From Symbiodinium natans (lineage: Eukaryota; Sar; Dinophyceae; Suessiales; Symbiodiniaceae): a DNA stretch of 64,000 nucleotides. Below the pieces are notes generated by a model. It had not been told where the DNA came from, did no database searches, and worked only from the letters and a program-made list of their open reading frames with translations. The position numbers and the translations under genes are program-made. The DNA is taken from positions 1,274,953 to 1,338,952 of the forward strand of contig CAJNDS010002191.1 of the NCBI GenBank assembly GCA_905221605.1. The letters run 5' to 3'. Shown here one piece after another: positions 30,101 through 42,100 of this stretch (positions are counted from its first letter, which is position 1; each line of letters opens with the position of its first letter).

Positions 30101-33100
30101 GGTGATATCAGCCAGGTAACCTGGCCATACACAACCGCACCACCAGATCCTGACCGTAAATCCCTAAACTCCAAACCCGCAAATCCATAAACCCTAGAGC
30201 CCCTCAAATCCCCAAACCCTAAGCCCACAAATCCCTAAACCCTAAACCCCTAAACCTAAACCCCAAACCACCCACCCCCCCACCCCTCCGAATCCCTAAA
30301 TCCCAAAACCCAAAACCCCGTTTGGGGGTTTAGGCTTTGGGGATTTGGGGGCTTAGGGTTTTGGGATTTTGGGGGTTTAGGGTTTAGGGATTTGGGGGTT
30401 GAGGGTTTAGGTTTACAGCTTAGGGATTTGGGGGGGGGGGGGGGGGGGGGGGGACCTAAACCCTAAACCCCCCCAAATCCCCACAAACCCTTAAACCCTA
30501 AACACTTTCCGAGGTCAGATTTTCGGCTTCCAAGCCGGTGGCAAAGGCCGGGGCCGCGGGCGCCCCACGACGTGGGAGCCTAAGGGTCCGCTTGGGGGCC
30601 TTTTGGCGGCGTGTATTTAGGGTTTAGGCGGTTTAGGGGTTTAGGGGTTTAGGGGTTTAGGAGTTTAGGGGTTTGGGGTTTTGGGCTTCATGATTGTTTG
30701 GGTATATTAGGGTCTTGGGATTAATTCTGGGGGTTTGGGATTTTTGGTACATCGGATTAGAGCTTAGGGTTTGGTGGGGCTTGGGGCCCATGGGAGCTCT
30801 AACAGCTTGAGAGTTCTCAGGGTTACAAGGGGAGTGTTTAGTGTTTAGGGTTTCGGGTTACGGTTAGGTTTAGTGTAGAGTTTGGTGGGGTTTCAGGATT
30901 CAGGGTTTCAGGTGCATGTGGTTTCGGGCGGCTGCGGGGATTTGGGTTTTAGCGTGTTGGGCTTACGGTTTAGGGTTTTGTTAGGGCTGACTGTTGAGGT
31001 CTGGCAATTTGGGTGGACGAATTTTACGGAAGGCTTCAGGGTTCAGAGCCCAGGTTTAAAGGGCTGTCAAAGAGTTATGCGTTCAGGGGTCAGCACCGCC
31101 GATGCATGGCGTAGACTTGAATCTTGTGCTAGACTTGTTCCGTGACGATTAGCCCCATATACTGGGTAGCCCAGGGCAGACCCTGAACCCTAAACCCCGA
31201 AACCTCTAAGCCCCTAAACCCCTGAAGCCCTGAACCCCTAAACCCCTAAACCCTAAACCCCTAAAACCAGGATTTTCGGGTCTGGGCTCTTTGATGGGTC
31301 GTTATGATACCTGTGCCTAAACCGGGTTCGTGCAGTTGGCATGTTCCCCCTTGTACTAACAGTCCTTAAGAGGGATTCTCGTACCCCCTATTATACTCCC
31401 TATTCAGCATTGTTAGATCGGCGCGGAAGGACGTCCTGGTTCTTTCCTGGCTTTCCACGCCTAGGGGTTTAGGGTTTAGGGTTTAGGGTTTGGGGTTTGG
31501 GGTTTAGGGTTTAGGGTTTAGGGTTTAGGGTTTAGGGTTTAGGGTTTGGGGTACCCAAACCGAAACCCAAGTCCCTGAACCCTAGAGCCTTAGTAAGCTG
31601 CAGCCTTGAACCCGGTAGCCCTTCACACCCTCTGAAGGCCCTGCAGCCTGCAGCTCCTGTCTCTAAAGCCCTTAGGGTTTGGGGTTTAGGGTTTAGGGTT
31701 TAGGGTTTAGGGTTTAGGGTTTAGGGTCTTAGCCCTGATCCAAATCACCCAACCCCAAAACCCCAAGGCCCTGCAACCCAAAAGCCCCCTTTCCCTAAAG
31801 CCCTCTTCGCTGAAACCCATATGAATCACTAAACCGCTAGAACTCAAAACCCAGCCCAACAGCTCCAGACATGGAAGCATGAGCTTCAACCCTAAAGCCT
31901 AAGCCTTCAATCTTACATGACATCCCGACTAGGGTTGAGGGTTGAGGGTTTAGGGTCCTTTGAGCCCTGATGTTTCGGCTTAAAGGGCTTTTAGATATTA
32001 GGGCTTTACGCTTTTGGGTTTAGGGCTTCAGGGATCTGGGAATCAGGCTTGAGGGTGCTATCAACACAAACCCCCAGCCGTCACCACACGCTTGCCCCAA
32101 CATAAACAACAAGTCCGTACAGTTCGCAGGGAAGATGCTCGCTACGATGTGTCGCTGACCCTCGAGGAGCACCACTGAATAAGTTTTGCCGAAGCCGAAA
32201 TCTAAGCTCAGATGTTCTAAACTTCGAAAGAATAAGGAATCATAAACAGGCTCAGGCAACCTCGCAACCTACCAAATCGGCCTAAAGCCACTTGGGTGGC
32301 CAAATGAACCCTAAACCCTAAACCCAAACCCTAAACTGGCTTGAAGTGAAAAAACAGCCTATGGGTTGCCACACGTACGGAGATATCTTAAGGGAGATGG
32401 GGCTTTTGAATGCGACCAACCGACTCAGCAACCTACTTAGAGAAGTACCCGTGCACCTTATGTAGCTGGGCGACGGTGAGCTCAGGGCTTTGTAGGGTTT
32501 AGGGTTTAGAGTTTAGGGTTTAGGGTTTAGGGTTTAGGGTTTAATGCCACTAGAACCGTTGCTAGAAGACCCCAGTTCGAACTACCCGTTCACCTCCAAG
32601 TAGGCTTTCGCGCAGGAGCTTTATGCAGGCACAAGCCGAAGTAGCACGGCCCGCAAGGAGGGTTTAGGGTTTAGGGTTTAGGGTTTAGGGTTTAGGGTTT
32701 AGGGTTTAGGGTTTAGGGTTTAGGGTTTAGGGTTTTTGTAGTGGAAGGGCCCATAAGCCCCAACCCTAAACCTAAACCCAACGGCTGTTCGATTCACCGA
32801 ACTTTGTCTGCAACATATATATATATATGTATATATACATAGACATGCTAAGACTATACATATATGACATATATATATACACATGTATTTCTACTCTTTA
32901 AGTCTTTAAGGCTCCCTAGGCTTCCTTAAGGTTTGCAGGTACCTACCCGCCCATGAACCCTAAACACTAAGCCCTCTAAACCCCCTCCTATAAGCAGCAG
33001 GTGGTAGTCTGCATTGTGGGGTTCAGAGCTTACCGTTGAGGGGGGGGGGGGGGGGGGGGGGGGCTGGAGGGAAGCCGTGGGATGCAGGGTTTAGGGTTCA

Positions 33101-36100
33101 GGGTTTAGGGTTTAGGGTTTAGGGTTTAGGGTTTAGGGCTTAGGGTTTAGGGTTTAGGGTTTAGGGTTTGGGGATATAGAGAAGGTGGCCCCGATATCGA
33201 GAGTCATCGCTTTTAAGTCACGGACATCATCGATCCGAAACCCAGAGACACTCGTCGGGGCTTCTGGGTCCTAAACCCTAAACCCTAAACCCTAAACCCC
33301 AAGACTACAGAGTCCGAGGGATCTGCAGGGGCATGACTTGGAGGCTCATGGTACTTAATTGCCGGATATAGCTGTACGCTGTACTTATAATCCACTTATA
33401 AGCCCCTTAAGTGCCCTAACATGGTTCTAAGTACAGTTATAAGTACAGTTATAATTGTTAATAAGTACCGTGAACCTCCAAGCAGGGTTTAGGATTTGTA
33501 GTTGAGGGTTTAGAGTCTAAGGAGTTTAGAGTTTAGGGTTCAGAGTCGAAGAGTTTAGAGTTTAGGGTTTAGAGTTTAAAGTTTAGGGTGGGGGGGGGGG
33601 GGGGGGGGGGGGTGGGTGTTCCCTAGGTAGGCCCTTGGGATACTCATATTTTCCCTTATTGGGTTGAAGAGGATCATATTCAGGAACACCTCAACCCTAA
33701 ACCCATATATTGAAACCCTAAACCCTTAAGCCTAAACCCTATCCCTAAAACCAAGAAACCCTAAACAACAGTATTCTCTAGAGGGTTTTAAAGGGCCATC
33801 CTGGGTAAAGCCTGGCTGGTTCTTAGTACGGAATGAGGGAATGAGGTACCCTATAGCCTCCCTTAAAGGTATTTAAAGCAGGGTATATATTTCTGTTTTT
33901 GGTGAGTGTATATAAGGTTCCTTTTTAATATTGGTGAGTGTATATACCTGGTGTCCTTTTGGGTGTACAAGAAATATATATATATATATATATACCCTAC
34001 TTCATATGGGTTGGTGATCTCTTTAAGTAGGGTTTCTGTTTTGTAGGGGTGGTTCTTATTGGGGTATCTAGGGGCCATATTAAGGTATAAGGGAAGCAGA
34101 TAAAGAGGCCTCCGACCTTTATAGCTCATGAACACTTAACGAAGTAGAGGTTTTACTTCATATACGGGGCCCTAATTCCCTCATTCCCTACTAAGAACCA
34201 GGGTAAAGCTCACGCCTCGGAGTCCCGAGCTTTTGAAGGAGGAGCACAAAGCGAGCAATCAGAGCAGATGCCCAGCTAAACCCCAAACCCCAAACCCCAA
34301 ACCCTAAACCCTAAACCCTAAACCCTAAACCCTAAACCCTAAACCCTAAACCCTAAACCCTAAACCCTATTGTTAAGATTGGTAAAAACGAACGGCGACT
34401 CAGGCATTTCCTATACCAAGGACAAGATCTGTTCCAGCTGCGTGGGCCCCTGCATGTGCTTGTGTAGGGTTTAGGGTTTAGGGTTTAGGGTTTAGGGTTT
34501 AGGGTTTAGGGTTTAGGGTTTAGGGTTTAGGGTTTAGGGTTTAGGGTTTAGGGTTTAGGGTTTAGGGTTTAGGGTTTAGGGTTTAGGGATCGAGGTGGTT
34601 GTGCGCATGAGTGTGACTGAGAAGACAGCAAGCACACCGCATGTGCGTCTTAGGGTGCCGAGGGATGTCATGATATGGGGGTTTTACGACAATCGGGGAC
34701 CCCTAAAATAGACCCCTACATAGTAGGATTCCCTTAGAACCCCATACAGTACCCCTAATTTCGGCAACCCCCGTATTGTTGTTTGCCAAGGATGTAGGGC
34801 TGGAGTTCGGTCAGCTGCTTGTGTAATGGCCTGGAAAATCCAGATCAGAAGAGTTGCCTAGCTCTGCATTTGAACTGTAGGGTCTGGGCACCTGGAAGGA
34901 AACAAATTCTAAATCCGAAGCTCTGAAGCCCAAGATGGTCGTACCTTAGCTAGACTAACCCGAATGCCCTGAGGCAATGGGAAAGGCGGCCAGAATCCGC
35001 AGCAGTGCCAGCGATCCTTAGCTGCCTCAGGAACCCTAAACCCGAAACCCTAAACCCTAAACCCTAAACCCTGCCTCCGTCTGGAGTTCAGCCCTCAACC
35101 CGCACACCTGAGGTGTTGTGCCCGGGTTCGAACCCTTGAGTCCCGGGTTTTGGGGTTTAGGGGTTTAGGGTTCTAGGGTTTAGGGGTTTTGGGGTTTAGG
35201 GTTTGGGTTTTGGGGTTTAGGGGTTTAGGGTTTTAGGGGTTTTGGGGTTTTGGGGTTCAGGGCTTGGGAGCATCCAAGGCCAAAAGGTTGTGATGACCTA
35301 ACCCGAAGCCTAGCTGAACCTGTAGCATCGGTCTAGGTTTGAACGCACGTGAAGTGTAGATGAAGTAGGGTTTGGTGAGTCTATATGGGGCTCAGGGTTC
35401 CCCCCCCCCCATCCCCCTCCACCCCCATGGTCTGGCCGTCTGTGGACCCCCCCGTGGTGGTGGTGGGGGCTTAGGATTACTAAGGTTCAGGGTTGAGCGG
35501 GTTGAGGGTTGAGGGCTTTAGGGTTCAGGCTTCGGTTGTTCGAGGTTGTGTAAGTTTTGTCCCAGGTTTTGTTTAGGTTTGTACGTCTTAGGGTAGTTCG
35601 GCTCGAGGGCTTAGGGCTTTAGGGTATAGGGTTCAGGGTTTAGGGTTCAGGGTTCAGGGTTCGACGCTTGCGTGAGGGTTTTGATGTGGGAGGCAGGGCC
35701 GGGGGATGGGTACAGCAGGAAACACTCTACTTTGGGATGTTCCCGCTTATACTAACAGTCCTTGAGAGGGATTCTAGTACCCCGTATTAAAGGACTGTTA
35801 GTATAAGGGGGAACATCTATAAGTATCCAAGAACATGGGGCCCATAAGGGCTCAGACTTGCTGCGTCCAAGTTCAGCTGAAGGTTGGCTGCTCCCTGTTG
35901 GTACTAAAGAACGACTGGATTTAGAGTCTAGGGACAGGTAGGGTTTAGGGTTTAGGGTTTAGAGTTTACGGTTTATAGAGTTTAGGGTTTAGGGTTTAGA
36001 GTCTTCAGTACTGCCCATCCATGACCCTAAGCTCAACAGTTATCGACCTTAAGCCCGTGGGCAACCCTTTGCACAGGGGCCAGCCCTTTCCGCCTCAAAC

Positions 36101-39100
36101 CCTAAACCCGAAACCCCAAACCCTAAACGCTAAACGCTAAACCCTAAACCCTAAACCCTAAACCTTAAACCCCCTACGGAGAAAAGAAGATCAGCACCCC
36201 TCAGCCCTAGAAGCCCTCAAGCCTAGCCAAAGCCTGGCAACCCTAGAACTCCTCAACCCTGACAGCTCTTAAATCTAGCAGCCCTCAAGTTCAGGGTTTA
36301 GGGTTTAGGGTTTAGGGTTTAGGGTTTTGGGTTCAGGGCCTTGACCCCCTCGACTCCAAGAACTCATCACGCACCCAAGCCCCGAAACACACACGCAAGA
36401 GAGCCCGAAACCCTAGAAGAACGCCTCGACAAGCCCCGAGCCGGATAAGCCGTAGTAGCTGAATGAGTACACTTTGCACTTGTTGGGATACTAGAAACCC
36501 CCTACAGAACTGCAAGTGTACACATTTTTTTGGGGGGGGGCTTATGAACTCAGCAACTAAGAAACCCTGAACCCTAAACCTTGAGCCCAAGGATGCAAAG
36601 GCAGAGGAGTGGTTGCCACGTGCTGCGCCCCAGGGTTTGGTTCAGGGTTTAGGAGTTTTAGGGTTTTTTAGGGTTTTTAGGGGTTTTGGGGGTTTAAGGG
36701 GTTTTAGGCGTTTTAGGGGCTTTTGGGTCTTTAGGGGGTTTTAGGGGTTTAGGGGTTTTAGTGGTTAAGGGTTTAGGTTTTAGGGTTTACGGGTACACCT
36801 TGGGATGTTCCCCCTGTCCCTAATAGGGATTTTTTGTAGTGGCACTTTCATCTTTATAAAGGGCTGTTAGTATTGGGGGGACATGCCAAGGTACACCCGA
36901 AACCGTTCAGTTTGTTTTGTTGTTTCTGGTTTCATGGTGGGAAGTGTAGATAGTAGTGTGTTTTGGTATCCTTGCTTTCTGCTTGCTTTCCCTGCAAATC
37001 GAACCTAAACCCTGAGCCCTTGGTAGTCCTTTGGGAACTGCACAGGATTCAGGGTTTAGGGTTTAGGGGTTTAGGCTTTAGGGTTTAGGGTTTAGGCGGT
37101 TTAAGGGCTTGGAGTTTAGGGGTGTAGGGTTTCGGGGTTTAGGGTTTAAGGGTTGGGTTCAAGGGTTTTAGGGGTTTAGGGGTTTGGGGTTCCAAAATCA
37201 ACCATGGGCTTTGATGGCCCATGTACCCCTAAACCCGGCCCTAAACCATAAACCCTAAACCCGGCCCTAACCCATAAACCCTAAAGTCAGCGCCCAGAGT
37301 AGGCCCTCATTCCCCGTGTGTCAGCCCCCTGAAATTTCCAAAAAAAGTGTACCCTTTCTATTGCTAGTTTAGGGTTCAGGGTTCTAGGGTTTAGGGTTGT
37401 TCTAGGGTTTAGGGTTTAGGGATTAGGGTTTAGGGTTTAGGGTTTAGGGTTTAGGGGTGTTAGTCTTGGGTCCAGTAAACCAAAACCCTACATCCCAGAT
37501 CCGAAGACCTCAAGCAGCTGCATCGCCGTCACATGCCCAGGACTACGCAGATCGCTCCGGGCATGTACCAGCAGCACATGGCTCAGCTGAGTTGCGCTTG
37601 CTTGCTCCTACCCTAAACTTGAAAAACCTTGCAGCTTTAATTGCACCTTTGGAACCCTACAGACCTCAACTCTGGAAGCTCAACGCCCTACACGCTGGTT
37701 ACGCTGCCTGAGCCTTGAGCATGTACCTTACTTAGTTTAACCTTTTTACTCTTGGGTTATTGGAGAACTAAGGCGTAGATTGAAGCCTGGTTTCCCCACC
37801 TTGCAGCTGCTAAGCCCTCTTCGCCCATGCTTTGAGCAACCTCGCTCTCTATACCCTCAGCCCTATAAGCCTAAACCCTAAGCCCTATAAACTCACCTAA
37901 CAACACCCTAAGCCCTAATCCGTATAAAACCCTGTAGTCCCTATCCCAGCGACACGCTCACCTGACTGGGTGGGAAGCAGGGATGGAACCTTCATGTAAG
38001 GCGAAGTATACACTGATACTTCAATTCTACTCCCAAGCGTCTTAAGCGCTGTGGGTCAATCTGCTAGCTTGCAGGCCTGTCTTGCGCATAAAGATGCCGG
38101 CGAAAGAAGCACAAGGGCACCTGGCTTACGCGGCAGAAGCGGAGAGACTAGAAAGGCTTTTCAACAACTTAAGCGTTCGGGCGGCGAAAAGCCTGTTTTT
38201 CTTTGACTTTTCGGGCGTCTGGCGTCGCCTTTCATGAAGCCTTGCATGCGGAAATGCGCGCGTGGCTCCGCCAAGTTCGTTTATTTCGCAATTCCTTCTT
38301 TCCAAGTGCCGCGTGTTCCGGCTGCGAAAGCTCTCGGAGCATAACACAGCCATGTACCGCCTGCGCAACTAGACAGCTCACTCGAGTCCAAGACTCACCC
38401 TTGTAGCTTGACGTATTATGCGCCGCGCGTTGTTGCGTGAGAAGCGGGTTTCTGGTACAATTGCGCTGCGCTGACCCATTGGAGCCCTACAAACCCTATA
38501 GCCCTCGATCTCCCTAAACCCTAAACCCTAAACCCTAAACCCTAAACCCTAAACCCTAAACCCTAAAACCTAAACCCTACTCGACTCACGGTGCAGAATC
38601 AGTTCAGCCTTGGCGTGGAGTTCGGGTGGATTCTTTCTCCGGGCGTCCAGGACATAGGGAATCGGTTAGGTCTTGAGGCTTAAAGGGTTGCTAAATCCGT
38701 CTTGGCCCGCAGGTTGAAGAGTTGCGGTTTAAAGTTTAGGGTTTAGGGTTTAGGTTTCAGGTTGTTGGGCGCAAGGGCTGTTTGTATATAGAGAGCATTC
38801 GAAGGTTTCAGGTTTAAAATATCAAGAATCCATACGCCCCAAACCATCCAAAACCTGTTTCCTTACGACCCTTAAATCTTGGACCCTTTACTAGTCCTGA
38901 AGCTTCAAGAGCTAAGCCCTTGACCGAGATCCTTACCTTGTTAGCGCAATTCCCAAGTTTTACCCCAGCGACGATCTGAACGCAAAGAGCATTCCCAGGT
39001 CGCAGTCCCTCTGCTCAACATGTCAAGGCAGTCCGTGGGATATGCAGCCTGAGAAAACCCTAAACCCCCAACTGGAAAGCTTCACAAACCCACAAACCGA

Positions 39101-42100
39101 AAGCCGCCAACCCAAAGCCCAAAACCTTAACGATGCCTTCGATGCTCTCTATATATGTCTGTATGTATGTATGCATGTATGCATGAATGAATGTATGTAT
39201 GCATGTATGCATGTATGCATGCATGCATGCATGCATGCCTGTCTGCATGTATGCAGGTATGCACGTATGCACGTATGCATGTTTGCATGTTTGCATGTCT
39301 GCATGTATGCATGTATGCATGTATGTTTGTATGTATGTATGTATGTGTGTATGTATGTGTGTATGCATGTATGTATGTGTATTTTTACAGGTCACAAACT
39401 AGTGGCCCCATGTGTATATGTGTATATATACTTATATATATATATATATACATACATACAGGCATACATACATATATATATATATTCAGAAATATGTTCA
39501 TATGTTCTTCTATCAGATGTGTGTATACATACACACATACATACATACTTACATACATATTTAAATACATACAACATGTTTCGTCTAACTCACATATACA
39601 TACATATCTATATGTAGATAGATAGATCGATAGACCGATAGATAGATAGATAGATAAACATATGTTGCACAAATACACACATGTAAACATATTTTGATAT
39701 GATGCATAGTGATGCTTCTGGGTAACTTTATATAGTCCCTATCTACCTGCGTAGCCTGAAAAGCAGTTCCTGAGAAACTAACCCCTAGGGTCCCGTAGAA
39801 AGACCCCCTCGTCTAGTCAGTCGGCGTAGAAGTCCGACATAAAGTATCTTAGCCAAAGCAAAAAGCACTCGTCACCGAGATTTACCCTAAACCCTAAACC
39901 CTAAACCCTAAACCCTAAACCCTAAACCCTAAACCCTAAACCCTAAACCCTCCTCAGTCCTTTTCGTCACCTCTAGGGTCCCCTATCTTTTTTGAGTGGA
40001 TGGTCAGTGGCGGGCATTGTTACCTTGACGGTTTTCACGGTTTTTGGTGACATGTACTGCGCGAGTGGCTCCACAACGTTGACCCCGGCAGCTTGCGCAA
40101 GCACCATGCCTGGGCCCTGAATCCTGGCCCGATAAACCCCAAAGCCTATGGACCCTCCCTAAACCCTAAACCCTAAACCCCAGACCCTAAAGCCCTGCTG
40201 GTAGACCCTCGCCCCTCAACCGAGACCCCAGACCCTAGACCCCACCTCCACCCGAAACCACACGCGCCAGGAAGGGGATTTACGTTCGCCGCAAAGGACC
40301 CACTTTTCGGAAACCCGTGGAGAGCTGTGAAGCCCTGAGTCGCTGCTTTAGGTCGCCCTAAGCCCTCAACCCTAAATCGTAAACCCTAAACCCTAAATTC
40401 TAAACCCTAAACCCTAAACCCGGCCCTAAACCTTAGAGTTTGTGTAGTTTGTGGGAGCTTAGTGGGGTAGGGCTTGGGCTTAAACCAGTTGTTTGGGCAG
40501 CCTAGAACCATGCTCTCCAAGCCCACGAATCCCGCGAAACTTTCCCAAAGCGTAAGGTTTAGGGTTTACGATTTGTCCCGAACCCTAAACCCTAAACTTC
40601 CCTAAACCCTAAACCCTAAACCCTAAACCCTAAACCCTAAACCCTAAACCCTAAACCCTAAACCCTAAACCCTAAACCCTAAACCCAACTGCCCCTCAGC
40701 ACTCTGCGCCAGCTGCGCCTTGCACAAGTTCTGGTTTCACCCACTTGTGGGTCGAAGGTTGCCTTCCGTGGGGACCCAGAGTAGGCCCTGAACCCCTTTT
40801 TTGGGGGTTTAGGTTCCCCTATACGGCCCCTTAAAGCAAAAGAGAGCACCCTGTTTATTCCTAGGTTACTCTTGGGTCTAGCTTTTGTGATGCTGGGCGC
40901 GGGGAACCTTTATAACCTCTTGATTACCATCAACAGAAAACTCTGCCGGCACCATGCGGTCTGTTGAAGTCCCTGGAGGTGATTTGGGCTTCCCACGCGA
41001 GCCCCAAACTCCTGAACGAAGTTCTTTAGGGCGTAAGGTGTGAGGCTTTAGAGGGTTAGGCTTGCTTCATGAGGAGGATCTGCGCGCTTGAGTTGAAAGG
41101 GTGTTAGGGTTTAGGGTGTTTATCCGGGTTTATATAGAGGGGATGTTCCGTACTTAGTTCAACAGCGAGAACAAAATCATAGAGTCTTAGGCTTTTCATG
41201 AACGGAAGGCTATTGGGGGTTTAGGGTTTAGGGTTTAGGGTTTAGGGTTTAGAGTTTAGGGTTTAGGGTTTAGGGTTCTGAGTTTGGACCTGCTTACGAT
41301 TTCCTGCAGGACGTTTGCCAGCCCTGCCGGGGCGGAGGCACTGTCAAGGCCGTTAGATGGTTCAAATTGCCCACAACCTCTAGCCCTAAACCCTAAACCC
41401 TAAACCTTAAACCCTACACCCCCATGACGAACCCCAAAACAAGGTCAACGCTTCCCTCCAACGCCTGTAGTGACACAAAACCCCATAGACTTCGAAGGCC
41501 CCGAAATCCATGTCAGAATCCTTGTGCTCATATCCCTGCTTGTGGTGTCTGGTAGACGGGTAGGTAACTTTTTAAGTGCCGGTTTGGGCATTTGTCATCC
41601 TAGCATATTAAAGGGTGTAAGCCTTTTTTTGGCCAATGTAAAACAGCACTTGTGGAGTGGGGGTGGGGGTCAGGGTTTCAGGGTAATCTCCCTAAACCCT
41701 AAACCCTAAACCCTAAACCCTAAACCCCAAAATCCCGCACAGAACCTTGTACTACAGGTTGCTGGGCTGCCCAGTGGGGGTTTAGGGTTTAGGGTTTAGG
41801 GTTTAGGGTTTAGGGTTTAGGGTTACCTTGCCCCCCCCCCCCCTGGCGCCTCCGACAGAAGGATCCAATTTGTGTCTGTTGTCTCGGGTTTAGGGTGTAG
41901 AGTACAGGGCCCTAAACTCTAAACCCTAAACTGCCTTCGGTAGGCTTGGGATGTAGGCTTAGGGTCCATGGCTCTTGGGTGTTGGTGCATCGGCCTGCTC
42001 GTAGAATAAAGATTGACAGTACCAGGTAAAGGCCACCCTAAACCCGAAAGCCTGATTAACAAGTACATTCAACGCAAGCCGTCTGTTGCGCTACTACCAT

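Larger units (their letters stand above)
28243..30513. other. dnaJ: DnaJ intron 6
   Basis: Holds degenerate CCCTAAA-like text (28280-28700), RF-D and RF-M copies, a poly-G tract at 29048-29060, TTTAGGG runs at 29065-29190, an (ATT)n stretch at 29380-29440, a nested RF-B/RF-E pair and a poly-G tract at 30429-30453. ORFs at 29200-29726 look incidental. Confidence 0.6.

Noticed and set aside
35089-35116. TGTTGTGCCCGGG piece as a DnaJ zinc-motif exon
   Set aside because: At first it seemed to complete the second Cys pair (CQCC), but the exon at 36592 gives CQRCKGRG with correct spacing and phase, so this piece is intron.
35095-35145. CCCGGGTTCGAACCC resembling a tRNA T-arm
   Set aside because: No five-base T-stem forms around TTCGAAC, and no acceptor stem or D-arm could be found nearby.
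37457-37711. 84-codon + frame over DnaJ exon 13
   Set aside because: The conserved QIAPGMYQQHM reading is in a different frame of the same bases, so this frame is a shadow.
39042-39690. Cys/Met/Tyr/His-rich open frames on both strands
   Set aside because: Translations of the ATGT/ATGC and ATAC microsatellite cluster.
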